Below, one piece after another: positions 17,766-26,542 of a stretch of DNA of 51,487 bases (the first letter of the stretch is position 1; each line of letters opens with the position of its first letter). The position numbers were made by a program, and so were the translations under genes. Source of the DNA: Bacteroides sp. SM23_62 (GTDB taxonomy: Bacteria; Bacteroidota; Bacteroidia; Bacteroidales; SM23-62); contig LJUP01000004.1 of NCBI GenBank assembly GCA_001303955.1, positions 1 through 51,487 of the forward strand, written 5' to 3'. Below the pieces are notes generated by a model. It was not told the origin of the DNA. It saw nothing but the letters and a program-made list of their open reading frames with translations, and did no database searches.

Positions 17766-19046
17766 TTAAATTTTTTGTTTTTCCCAGTTTTCAATCAAAA
17801 GCTGCTTCAGACGTTCATACTGTTCACATAACATTTCTATCTTTGCCTCAACTTCTTCGGAAGTACTATCTAAGTTTTCAATAACAAATGATGCCGTTCT
17901 TCCCAAATACAGAGGAATCATTGATTTCATCAGCTGTGCAGTAGACCATATACGGTGATGGAAAGCCAAGGCATAGCGATAGACAAGTTTAACCCACAAA
18001 TCATCAGAAAAATGAAATTTTTTAATATCTTCCTTTGCCAAATTCTGCAGTTCTTTTAATTCTTGTTCAGTAATTATTTTTTCTAGGAAAGGTACCAAAG
18101 CTTCGATGCCCAGTTTGAATGCGTTAACCATACGTTCTATATTAACATTTACAGGCTCCAATCCCACTTCAAATTTGAATCCGAAGGTAGGTATATTTTC
18201 TGAATTCTTGATTTTTTTCCAGATGTTATAATAGGATTCTAAGAAAGTATATAACGAACTCACTACTTGTATATACATAGCAGTCAGGTCGGCGCCAGGA
18301 TCTTTGGCATCGTGAATCTTAGCTCCCAGGTAGGATTGACAAACTTTAAAACCATCCCCAATGGCGGTTGTCGTCATCCAGATATCTATGCCATATCTGG
18401 CCACGTCGCTCTCCCATACATCTTTGGTCAGATAATGTGCGGCCAGTTTTCCCGAGAAGCCAAATTCTCCCCCGATAGGTTGACGAATTCTTTTACCGTA
18501 CATTGCTCGTATCATAGGATAAACGATGCTGTTGGTGATAGTACCGTCGAACTTATGTCGAGAATATAATGGCGCTACAAACTCAAAGCCTTTATCTACG
18601 ATAGGATCCAGTAACAGCTCAATCCATTCCGGCGTGATACTGCGTAAATCTGAATCGACGACACAGCATGCCTTCGCGTTTAATTCCCGGGCTATTTTGA
18701 AAATGGTTCTAAAAGCACTTCCTTTACCCGGAATACCATGATACGGCGTAACGATTTTACTCACCAGATAGACCGGATGGTCTACCAATATCATATCCAA
18801 ATTACCTACTTCGGTATGACTAACCAGGTCAGGAGTACCATCTTTGGAACCCCCATCTGAATTAACCAAAACGCATTTTGAATCCGGATAATACTTGGCC
18901 AGCCCTGCATTTACCGCTCGTACTACATGGGGAATGGTTCGTGCATTATTATAACTGGGTATGCCTACTAAGATATCGACTTCTTTTAATTCAGCAATTT
19001 TACGTCTGACAGAATCTCCTAATAGGCCCCCGTCCTTTTCAGCCAT
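17766..19046 (-). CDS. GT-A glycosyltransferase, GT81/GT78-like
   Basis: A 426-residue enzyme. It has VGIPSYNN near 27-34, a VNSDGGSKDGT segment near 61-71, PGKG at 106-109, the metal-binding DSD at 131-133 and the acceptor-side block RQPIGGEFGFSG at 188-199. The order PGKG, then DxD, then QPxGGE is what I recall from glucosyl-3-phosphoglycerate synthase (GT81) and mannosylglycerate synthase (GT78), which make charged compatible solutes from 3-phosphoglycerate or glycerate. A helical C-terminal region (from about 280) is also typical. Osmolyte synthesis is therefore plausible beside ion transporters, but donor and acceptor are inferred and no phosphatase gene is adjacent. A good GGAGGAT ribosome-binding site precedes the ATG. 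Confidence 0.75.
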   Translation of the reverse strand: MAEKDGGLLGDSVRRKIAELKEVDILVGIPSYNNARTIPHVVRAVNAGLAKYYPDSKCVLVNSDGGSKDGTPDLVSHTEVGNLDMILVDHPVYLVSKIVTPYHGIPGKGSAFRTIFKIARELNAKACCVVDSDLRSITPEWIELLLDPIVDKGFEFVAPLYSRHKFDGTITNSIVYPMIRAMYGKRIRQPIGGEFGFSGKLAAHYLTKDVWESDVARYGIDIWMTTTAIGDGFKVCQSYLGAKIHDAKDPGADLTAMYIQVVSSLYTFLESYYNIWKKIKNSENIPTFGFKFEVGLEPVNVNIERMVNAFKLGIEALVPFLEKIITEQELKELQNLAKEDIKKFHFSDDLWVKLVYRYALAFHHRIWSTAQLMKSMIPLYLGRTASFVIENLDSTSEEVEAKIEMLCEQYERLKQLLIENWEKQKI

Positions 19047-19097
19047 ACGCAGTATCCTCCAATTTCTTATAATCTTAATATTGTAGTTATATAGGTT

Positions 19098-21332
19098 TTA
19101 ATCTTTTTCTTCGCTGATCACGATTTTTTGTCCTGCTCGAACGAATAACAGCTCTTTGATCTTGGTAAATGATTTGAAAAATATACCTTTCTCCTGTATA
19201 ATTTTATTCAAAGAAAAGCCCATAATAACAAGGTCTGCGTTCTCAGAATAATCGCATACCAGATTCTCATAGGTTTTCAATTTCTTATTCCAGGGAATTT
19301 TTTGTACGTTCTTATGGGAAATAGGGATACGACCCTGATCAATCAATTTGTTTAGGCGATTCACCTCTTTATTCAATTCTTTCTGCTCAAATGCAGTATA
19401 CAATTCGATATCTCCGTTTCTCCACTCCGGATGCCCTAAAATGATGTAAGCCAGAAGTATCAGGAGATTAGCATTACGGTAATCTCCCGGTGTTAACCAG
19501 ATATGTATTTTCTTTTTATACCCAAAGTGATGTTCCGACGATCGCAGGACACAGATATTAAAATTCACAAAAGAGGCAAATTCACAGCCTTCTATGATAT
19601 CATTAATATCTGCCTGGTCATCTTCATGAAACTCAAATAATATACTGTTGTTCTCCATACCGGATATGCCGGGTATTTGCACAATTTGTGCTACTGCGGT
19701 TTTGAAACTGGGTGATATAATAGTATCAACGTATATACCGGCTTTACTGACAGCTGCTTGTGATATTAATTCTTCTAATTTAGCCATTGATTCCAGGTTT
19801 GTTTCTGTATTCAAACCACCTTTAATAAAATGAATGAATGTGCCAAAACCATAATAGTGCGATATCCAACGTAATAAATCAAAAGGGGCCAGGCGAGTTA
19901 ATGAACTCGTTGATATGGCTATAAATGATGGACGCCAATTAGTTAACGCTGTGGGTGTCTGCTTTCTCTGAATAATAATTTGTAGTTGTCTGGTTAATTG
20001 AAAAAGAGCTCCTTTCACCATGGCAGATAAATCATCTTCCTCTTCCCGAGAACGTTTTATACTTAAGTATATAACAATCATAGCCACAATGGCTAAAAAA
20101 GCATAGAGCGGTGCCATCTGGAACATCATGATAAAACAAGCAACGGCACCTACCAGAGATAAATACCACTTAGAACGAAACGTGGGACGATAGGAAGGAT
20201 TTCCGGCAAAATGTTCCAAGAAACTAACCAGACACAGGGTGCCATAGGTGATCATAAAGAACATACTTATGATTTTAGCTACAAAATCGACACTACCCAT
20301 AGATACAAATGTTAAAACAATAATGGCTGTAATTAAGGTAGCATTAACCGGTTCATTTACCTCACCTCTACCCCTGCTTAAAAAGCGATTAATAAATGAA
20401 CCAGGCAAGATATCGTCTCGCGCTATAGCCTGAAGGGTTCGCGGTGCAATTAAGATGGAGCCAATTGCGGATGATAGTGTCGCTGCTGCTAAACCTATGG
20501 GAATGATAGGGCTCCATAATGCAATCCTGCTCATGGCAAATTGATCGGAAGCCAAATCATCAGGGGATAAACTGTATGCTAATTTTATTACTACAAATAA
20601 GTAAATAATCATACCTGTAATGGTAGCGGACAATGTTCCCAGAGGAATTGACTTCCTTGGATTTTTTAAATCACCTGACAGGCCAACACCGGCTGTCATG
20701 CCAGTAAATGCTGGAAAAATAATGGCAAATACAATAAAGAAATCCTGCGGTCTATCTATTTTAGCAAATATATCCAATATCGGTTCCTGATCCGGTGATT
20801 TCCCTGCGAAGAACAACACAAGAGCAATGGCCAGAATGAAGACCACAACCCACAGAGCTGTTACACCTATATCAGCACCTTTCTTTAAGATTAGAATCAG
20901 TAAAATTAAGGTAGCTGGTACACTAATCATCCAGGTCTGCAATTGTAAGCCCATTAAATCTCTAACCCAGGCAAAAATGGGAGTAAATGCCTCGGCAAAG
21001 GCAATCATATAGAAAGCAACAGAAATCGCTTGTGAAAAATATAGCGAAACGCCTATTGTGCCACCAACCATAGATCCGAATGAACGACTGATAATATAAT
21101 ACTCGCCACCGCCTTCAACTTTTAGATTGGTCGCAATCTCAGCGATGGCCAATGCTGTCGGAATGGTAATCGCATGACCTATTAGAATAATTAAGAACGT
21201 ACCCGCAGCTCCAACATGGCCCACAGCATAACCGAACCTCAGAAAAAGAATAGCTCCCAAAATAGTACTGATTGCTGCCAGAAATACTGGAGCTGTACTA
21301 AACCCATGTCCTTTTTGTTTTTGCATTACCAA
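19098..21332 (-). CDS. SLC12-like cation-chloride cotransporter
   Basis: A 744-residue protein. Residues from about 10 to 430 form a 12-TM APC-fold transporter with motifs of the cation-chloride cotransporter family: GAILFLRFGYAVGHVG near 22-37, KVEGGGEYYIISRSFG near 71-86, and IFPAFTGMTAGVGLSGDL near 204-221. The C-terminal half (450-744) is a soluble regulatory domain with IHIWLTPGDYRNANLL near 615-630, matching the SLC12 C-domain, which has a universal-stress-like fold. Eukaryotic members move Cl with Na and/or K for cell-volume control. Prokaryotic members are less studied. The start is TTG at 21332, well spaced from AAGGG. An ATG two codons later (21326) is the alternative. Confidence 0.87.
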   Translation of the reverse strand: MVMQKQKGHGFSTAPVFLAAISTILGAILFLRFGYAVGHVGAAGTFLIILIGHAITIPTALAIAEIATNLKVEGGGEYYIISRSFGSMVGGTIGVSLYFSQAISVAFYMIAFAEAFTPIFAWVRDLMGLQLQTWMISVPATLILLILILKKGADIGVTALWVVVFILAIALVLFFAGKSPDQEPILDIFAKIDRPQDFFIVFAIIFPAFTGMTAGVGLSGDLKNPRKSIPLGTLSATITGMIIYLFVVIKLAYSLSPDDLASDQFAMSRIALWSPIIPIGLAAATLSSAIGSILIAPRTLQAIARDDILPGSFINRFLSRGRGEVNEPVNATLITAIIVLTFVSMGSVDFVAKIISMFFMITYGTLCLVSFLEHFAGNPSYRPTFRSKWYLSLVGAVACFIMMFQMAPLYAFLAIVAMIVIYLSIKRSREEEDDLSAMVKGALFQLTRQLQIIIQRKQTPTALTNWRPSFIAISTSSLTRLAPFDLLRWISHYYGFGTFIHFIKGGLNTETNLESMAKLEELISQAAVSKAGIYVDTIISPSFKTAVAQIVQIPGISGMENNSILFEFHEDDQADINDIIEGCEFASFVNFNICVLRSSEHHFGYKKKIHIWLTPGDYRNANLLILLAYIILGHPEWRNGDIELYTAFEQKELNKEVNRLNKLIDQGRIPISHKNVQKIPWNKKLKTYENLVCDYSENADLVIMGFSLNKIIQEKGIFFKSFTKIKELLFVRAGQKIVISEEKD

Positions 21333-21395
21333 TTTTATTCCCTTGATTAATTAACCTTAGAGATTTTAATGCTTCACAATACATAAAGGAGAATC

Positions 21396-22046
21396 TTATT
21401 TTGCTGATAACCTTTTCATTACCCGTTCCACATCTGCTTGTTTTCCGATAATGGTAACTGTATCGCCTGCTAACAATTTTGTATTACCGTCAGGAATGAT
21501 TACATCCTTCTCTCTCTTTATGGCTGAGATTAAAGCCTCTTTGGGTAATAATATCTCCTTCAAGGATTTATTAATAACGTCTGACTCATGGGAGACAATC
21601 ACCTGATTAATTATGGCCTCGCCTTCTGCCAGCTCTTCACTTAATTTATTGACGACATGACTTACGGAGTGCGATTTCTGAAAATTTTCTAACTCGGCTT
21701 GCTTTGTTTCAAAAAGATTTTTAACGGTGTCAATCTTCTTAACCTGCTCCAAAAATTTTTCTTTATATTTACTCATATCCTTTAATTTATACATCTTCAG
21801 ACTTAAATCACCCAACCCTTGATATTCAGAATCAAGCTCTTTGCGCTGTGTACTGACTTCAAGTTTAAGCTTATTCAATCTAGTAATATCGGAGGTTTTA
21901 TCGCTTATTTCGGCAATTAGTTCTCTGGAAAGCTCAACCCCTTCTTCACCAAATTCCCTTATTTTTTCAGCGAATTTTTCGGTGGTCTTTATTACGGTTT
22001 CGCTGCCCTCTTTTAAAGTTTTTCTAAGATTCTCTAAATAACTCAT
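21396..22046 (-). CDS. coiled-coil protein with C-terminal TrkA-C (RCK_C) domain
   Basis: A 216-residue soluble protein. Residues 1-140 are amphipathic helix and coiled coil resembling the proteins at 10478-10999 and 22110-22496 (compare KLKLEVSTQRKELDSEYQGL at 60-79 and KMYKLKD at 84-90). Residues 143-214 match a TrkA-C domain: a NQVIV strand, an L-P-KEALISAIKR segment, DVIIPDGNTKLLAGDTVTII near 181-200 and a final ERVMKRL helix. TrkA-C domains bind ligands such as cyclic di-AMP or ions and gate K or Cl transporters. Lying 63 bp upstream of the SLC12-like gene, it could be that transporter's regulator. The lack of any membrane or RCK_N domain is unusual. Confidence 0.82.
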   Translation of the reverse strand: MSYLENLRKTLKEGSETVIKTTEKFAEKIREFGEEGVELSRELIAEISDKTSDITRLNKLKLEVSTQRKELDSEYQGLGDLSLKMYKLKDMSKYKEKFLEQVKKIDTVKNLFETKQAELENFQKSHSVSHVVNKLSEELAEGEAIINQVIVSHESDVINKSLKEILLPKEALISAIKREKDVIIPDGNTKLLAGDTVTIIGKQADVERVMKRLSAK

Positions 22047-22109
22047 ACTCTCTTTTACTCCTTTTAATAATTTTTTTATTTTTTATTTTGTATTTTTTAT
22101 TCGAAAAGA

Positions 22110-22496
22110 CTACTTTTCATACTGATCGATTTTCTTACCCAGTTTGACGATCTCCTTATTCAAAACCTCTATTCTCTCCACCAACACTCCTATCTCCTTG
22201 TCTGTAAATAAATTTTCAATGCTGGTTTTCTTTGATTTATTATTTGAATAGACGCGTATACCCAATTCTTTTGTCAACTCCCTCCTCTCACTACTAAGTC
22301 TTTTCATTTCCCTACTATCTTCATACTTTTCTAGATAATTTTGAGCCGAATTAGCCAACTCATCAAGGGCTTTAACACCTGCTTCATAAGCATCGCTAAC
22401 CCCGCCTCTTATCTTTTCCAGTACTTTACCCGCAAGAACAGAGCTTTTCTCAACGAAATCCGAATTTTTCTTACTTTTTTTTGGTGTATTTACCAT
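22110..22496 (-). CDS. coiled-coil protein, paralogue B
   Basis: A 128-residue soluble, charged, helical protein. Its Lys-rich start (residues 1-10) and its segment 62-125 correspond to those of the 173-residue protein at 10478-10999, with a shared FTDK at 97-100 and KEIVKLGKKID at 114-124. It is the first gene of the leftward run that continues with the TrkA-C protein (63-bp gap) and the SLC12-like transporter. A strong AAAGGAG ribosome-binding site precedes the ATG. No known family is recognised. An oligomeric adaptor role is a guess based on composition and context. Confidence 0.75.
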   Translation of the reverse strand: MVNTPKKSKKNSDFVEKSSVLAGKVLEKIRGGVSDAYEAGVKALDELANSAQNYLEKYEDSREMKRLSSERRELTKELGIRVYSNNKSKKTSIENLFTDKEIGVLVERIEVLNKEIVKLGKKIDQYEK

Positions 22497-22808
22497 TCTA
22501 AATCTCCTTTCTAATACAATTTATTTATATACTTTTATTAAAATTACCAATCAGTTATACCAAAATAATTATTAAATGGTTTTTAAAAATTAATCTTTAT
22601 ATATTGGATGTGATAATTATATATCTTGTCTATTTTTTCCTTTTGGTGAAATTACCAAGGTTTTTGTTTGTACTCAATTGAATTTTTATAATACGAGTAT
22701 GTTTTTTATCTTATTCAGGGTAGGTTACCGAACTTGCTACAAAGTTAGTAATTGTTTAGATTCAAAAGACCTACTATATATCTAATAAAATAGGGACTCG
22801 AGGATAAC
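22497..22808. other. divergent control region of the ion-homeostasis island
   Basis: A 312-bp, very AT-rich region between the leftward coiled-coil gene and the rightward CorC-like gene. It must carry start signals for both directions. One good rightward promoter candidate lies inside (22664-22692). The leftward promoter could not be pinned down. I see no gene in it. Confidence 0.45.
22664..22692 (+). promoter_or_regulatory. sigma70-like promoter candidate for the CorC-like gene
   Basis: TTGTTT at 22664-22669, a 17-base spacer, then a perfect TATAAT at 22687-22692. Transcription would start near 22700 and give a leader of about 110 bases before the TTG start at 22809. The region is AT-rich, so a chance match is possible. 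Confidence 0.4.
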
Positions 22809-24101
22809 TTGTTCTGGAAAATAACCTCTGTACTATTCTTTGTAACGGCAAACGGTTTTTTCGTTGCTGCAGAGTTTGCTCTGGTAAAATTACGCATTGG
22901 TGAAATTGAATTGCTGGTTAAAAAGGGTAGCCGTACAGCTAAACTGGTGGGCAATATTATCGCGCACTTAGATGCATATTTATCTGCCTGTCAGCTGGGA
23001 ATTACCCTGGCAAGTTTGGCTCTGGGATGGATTGGTGAACCAATGGTCGCAAGAACTTTATTACCTGTGGTTGTCGCCCTTGGTGTTCCTGAAGAAATGG
23101 TGCATTACATATCTTTCCCGCTGGCATTTGCATTCATCACTTTTTTACATATTACCGCCGGCGAACAGGCACCAAAAATATTTGCTATTCAAAAGTATCA
23201 ATCCACAGCGTTATTTGTTTCCATACCCCTAACAATATTTTATAAGATATTCAAACCGTTTATATGGCTGCTAAACGCCTTTAGCAATGCCCTTCTGCGC
23301 ATAGTTGGTATTCGATGGAAAGTTGGGCATGCTGATTCCCCGTCTGAAGAGGAATTACGCCATATACTTCTGGAATCAGCAGCAGGAGGCTACTTAAAAC
23401 CACGGGAACGGTTAATCATGGAAAACGTAATGGATCTTGAGGAGAAGATTGCCCGTCGCTATATGATTCCACGCCATCAGATTGTTTACATCAATAGATT
23501 TGAGTCTATGGAAGAAAAACTGCGTAAAGCCTCTGAATCAGGGCATACACGTTTCCCGTTATGCGAGGGTGATATCGATTATATAATTGGAATCGTTCAT
23601 GTCAAAGATATCTTTAAAGCGCATGCAATGAAACAAAAATTATCTTCTTTAACAGATGTTGCACGAGATGTGCTTTTTATTCCTGAAACAATTCGGCTTG
23701 ACGCCTTGCTGGTTGAATTTCAAAAACGAAAAACGCATATCGCCATGCTGGTGGATGAATACGGTGTCATATCTGGAATGATCACCCTTGAAAATGTGCT
23801 GGAAGAACTGGTCGGACCTATTCAGGATGAATTTGATGAAGAACGCCCCGCTATTATTAAGAGGGGAGCAGATCAGTATGAGGTCGACGCTACCTGCATG
23901 GTTGATGAGGTTGCCACTAAATGCATGATTGAATTACCACAAAATATATCAGCAGATACAATGGGAGGATTGGTTATGGGCACATTAGGGCACATACCCA
24001 AAAAGGGTGAAAAAGCAATAATAGGTTCTTCTGAGATTACGGTTTTGGAAGCAGAGACTACGTACGTGAAACGGCTTCTCGTAAAAAAAGTTAAAACTTG
24101 A
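22809..24101 (+). CDS. CNNM/CorC-type ion transporter (hemolysin-like)
   Basis: A 430-residue protein with three parts: an N-terminal DUF21 (CNNM) membrane domain with FVAAEFALVKLR near 18-29 and three to four TM helices up to about 155; a CBS pair from about 200 to 330 with the RFPLCEGDIDYIIGIVHVKD and VDEYGVISGMITLENVLEEL segments; and a C-terminal CorC_HlyC domain from about 340. This layout belongs to magnesium/cobalt efflux or Na-Mg exchange proteins. The old name hemolysin is misleading. The start is TTG, preceded at five bases by GAGG, and no suitable ATG lies near the N-terminus. The gene is divergent from the coiled-coil/SLC12 run. Confidence 0.92.
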   Translation: MFWKITSVLFFVTANGFFVAAEFALVKLRIGEIELLVKKGSRTAKLVGNIIAHLDAYLSACQLGITLASLALGWIGEPMVARTLLPVVVALGVPEEMVHYISFPLAFAFITFLHITAGEQAPKIFAIQKYQSTALFVSIPLTIFYKIFKPFIWLLNAFSNALLRIVGIRWKVGHADSPSEEELRHILLESAAGGYLKPRERLIMENVMDLEEKIARRYMIPRHQIVYINRFESMEEKLRKASESGHTRFPLCEGDIDYIIGIVHVKDIFKAHAMKQKLSSLTDVARDVLFIPETIRLDALLVEFQKRKTHIAMLVDEYGVISGMITLENVLEELVGPIQDEFDEERPAIIKRGADQYEVDATCMVDEVATKCMIELPQNISADTMGGLVMGTLGHIPKKGEKAIIGSSEITVLEAETTYVKRLLVKKVKT

Positions 24102-24153
24102 GAATATGGATATCTGGTTTTTACTGAATATATCTTTGCATTCGAGTAAATTA

Positions 24154-25695
24154 TCAATGTTTCATCTTGGTGAGGTAATCGATGTGGTGGTCGGTCGTTA
24201 AAACAGGAAATTTTGGTACCATATATTGATAAGGCTGGCTTTCTTGTTTCACCAACAAATCAATACCTGTAAAAGTGATATTCTCGAATTCATCAAAATC
24301 TAGCTGGATTTTTTTATGGTATTCTTGTTGCAGACTATCTACATATGTATTTAAATGGTCACCAATGATACCCATGTAACTTTTATTAAAATTTCGCTTC
24401 TCTTTAATTGATTTCAGGTAAGTTTGCTTTTGATAAAGAGCCATGAAAGCATCCCGCCACATCCTCTCGTTTCGCTTGACAACATTTACTTCATCGTAAC
24501 CTTTTTCATAGGCTTTTATCGTTACATACCTGTCTCGTATCAGATCAGCCACCGCTAGACGAAACTGCTGCGCAAATTCATGGGACTGCATTTTTCGCTT
24601 TCTAAAAACAAGAGGATGAGACATCAGTTCTTTTCTAAAATCATTAACTGTCCACATCTCTCCCTCAATGCTAAAAATAGGTTGGTCTAAAATATCATGT
24701 ACCTCCATTTCATCTAAGGATTTTACGGGACCTTGTTCCAAATCCCAGATGATTTCTCTTAGTGAATTTTTTGTTTCTACATTAGTTCTAAAAAATAATT
24801 TGAAAAATATATCATTCACTTGCCAAAAAACAGATTCATTGAATTCAAGTGTTTTTCCTTTCATAATTTGGGCTACATAATTTTGCCAAATTTCACTGGC
24901 ATTTAGCCTAATTAGCTTTTCGCTTACTTCTTTAAGTCTCTTTTGCATTTGATTTCCAGTAATGGCTTTCGCATCGCTCCAACCCAATACTTTTACGATC
25001 AAATACTCATTTTTGTCAACTGCGATTGCTTCGAGAACCTTTCCCTTATAAATATTTTCTGAGAAAAGCGCTTCTAAAAGTTTCAGATTTTCAACATCTC
25101 CCCAGGAAATGTTCTTCCTGGGAATGAGGGTATCACCAAACAAAGTATGATAAATTTCCTTGAAATTACTATCATCTTCGGCTGACATTTTCGGCACATG
25201 ATTTGATAGCATACTATCGCAAATCGAATAATATGCAATTTGATATTCCCGGCCGGCAAAGTTGAAGAACTTTTTAATATCCGATGAATCAAGTCTGACT
25301 TTTTCTGTGGCCTCTTTGTGATACATCCACTGACGCATGGCTTGTTCTTTTCTGCCTTTAAGAAAATACTGAAACTCTTCATTTTGTAATAAAGAATCAC
25401 GATTTTCGGCTTCCAGGGCAAAAAGTTTTTCTGCAATGAGTGAATTTAAAATTATTTTTTTATGAATATAGCTGTTCCCTTTACAATACGGGGGACGAAT
25501 GGTGTATTCAGCTCTTCTTATAAATTCATTTTTACTAATACTCACTTTATCATCTATATTAACTAATATTTTTTCTACCGGTTGTTCTATATGCTCTTTT
25601 TTACAGCAATTTAAGAATGTTACAAGCAGGAAATAGATTAAAAAAATTAGCAGGTTATTTCTGTGGGAATTTTTTATTACAAAACTATTACTCAT
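24154..25695 (-). CDS. SurA/PrsA-like periplasmic chaperone lipoprotein (putative)
   Basis: A 513-residue exported protein. A hydrophobic stretch (15-28) is followed by a double Cys (LNCC near 27-31), so a lipid anchor is likely though the lipobox is not ideal. The mature part is highly charged and helical, with the layout of foldase-type proteins: VNIDDKVSISKNEFIRRAEY, then HKKIILNSLIAEKLFALEAE, as in SurA N-domains, and a second similar block near 345-405 (EGEMWTVNDFRKELMSH and LRLAVADLIRDRYV-like helices). I do not see a convincing parvulin PPIase domain. It overlaps the lectin-like gene by four bases (ATGA), so the two are translationally coupled. It may chaperone the outer-membrane proteins of this operon. 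Confidence 0.65.
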   Translation of the reverse strand: MSNSFVIKNSHRNNLLIFLIYFLLVTFLNCCKKEHIEQPVEKILVNIDDKVSISKNEFIRRAEYTIRPPYCKGNSYIHKKIILNSLIAEKLFALEAENRDSLLQNEEFQYFLKGRKEQAMRQWMYHKEATEKVRLDSSDIKKFFNFAGREYQIAYYSICDSMLSNHVPKMSAEDDSNFKEIYHTLFGDTLIPRKNISWGDVENLKLLEALFSENIYKGKVLEAIAVDKNEYLIVKVLGWSDAKAITGNQMQKRLKEVSEKLIRLNASEIWQNYVAQIMKGKTLEFNESVFWQVNDIFFKLFFRTNVETKNSLREIIWDLEQGPVKSLDEMEVHDILDQPIFSIEGEMWTVNDFRKELMSHPLVFRKRKMQSHEFAQQFRLAVADLIRDRYVTIKAYEKGYDEVNVVKRNERMWRDAFMALYQKQTYLKSIKEKRNFNKSYMGIIGDHLNTYVDSLQQEYHKKIQLDFDEFENITFTGIDLLVKQESQPYQYMVPKFPVLTTDHHIDYLTKMKH

Positions 25696-26480
25696 TCAAT
25701 TTCTAACACATATTGATATAAAATTTCATGCCAATTCTCCCATCTTCCTTCAGGATCCATATAAAAATAATACTCAGCAAATATACCCGGATCACCAGGT
25801 TTGCCTATACCAGCCCAGTATTCATAGGTTATCAACTCCCCTGTAATCCATCGTTTTAGTTCACTATTGAAAAGAAATGTTAGGCCGATCCATGTTTCCC
25901 TGTTATTTCTCAGGGGTGCCTCACTGATGAATGTGTTCTCCTCTTCGCTTGTTATTGTGACCAAATGGCCACCACTTTTTTCGCATTCAGCTTTTGCTTC
26001 AATCCAGGTTTTCTTATAGCGCGAAAGATAATAATAATGGTTGTCTAATTTACCAATATAAGAATAAAATAATGGATCAGCCCAATATTTCACTATGCGA
26101 ACATAAATACGTTTCGTAGCGTCATTACCATAATCCGTTATCGTGAACGTTGTCTGTGTACCACTGTCCCCCACTGCAATGGCATAGGCTAATGAATCGG
26201 AAACAGGATCGGGAATAATCTTCAATACGGATTCATCATTTGATTGCCAACTGTAATTTGGAGAATTTATCAAGATGGTGGTCACAGCAAGTTCTAGCGT
26301 ATCCCCTTCATTTATAAATAAGGTATCAATTCCTGTTGGTCTAAGGAAATCAGGATTTACATAAATACCTTTATCTTTGTCATCTGTTTCGATTTGAGGA
26401 TCAACTATTTCAATCTCCCTACAAGCATTTAATGCTATAAGGAGACTTAAAATCAACTGAAATAGGATTCTGCTTGTCAT
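25692..26480 (-). CDS. lipoprotein with C-type lectin-like domain
   Basis: A 262-residue lipoprotein. The signal peptide ends in a good lipobox (LNAC). Residues from about 55 to 125 look like an Ig-like beta domain. The C-terminal 120 residues form a C-type lectin-like domain: TWIEAKAECEKSGGHLVTI near 158-176, TWIGLTF near 197, RWITGELITYEYW near 209-221, and a GRWENWH segment near the end in place of the usual WND motif. These domains bind sugars, proteins or calcium. The longest frame starts at 26507, but AAAGGAG lies just before the ATG at 26480, which also gives a normal signal peptide. Its stop overlaps the start of the SurA-like gene. Confidence 0.82.
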   Translation of the reverse strand: MTSRILFQLILSLLIALNACREIEIVDPQIETDDKDKGIYVNPDFLRPTGIDTLFINEGDTLELAVTTILINSPNYSWQSNDESVLKIIPDPVSDSLAYAIAVGDSGTQTTFTITDYGNDATKRIYVRIVKYWADPLFYSYIGKLDNHYYYLSRYKKTWIEAKAECEKSGGHLVTITSEEENTFISEAPLRNNRETWIGLTFLFNSELKRWITGELITYEYWAGIGKPGDPGIFAEYYFYMDPEGRWENWHEILYQYVLEIE

Positions 26481-26542
26481 CCCGCACTCCTTTTTGAAGA
26501 ATCTCAAAAAATAACAATATTATACATTATTATATAATGATC

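Noticed and set aside
22809-24101. Calling the CorC-like protein a hemolysin
   Set aside because: The name is historical; DUF21, CBS pair and CorC_HlyC domains point to ion transport.
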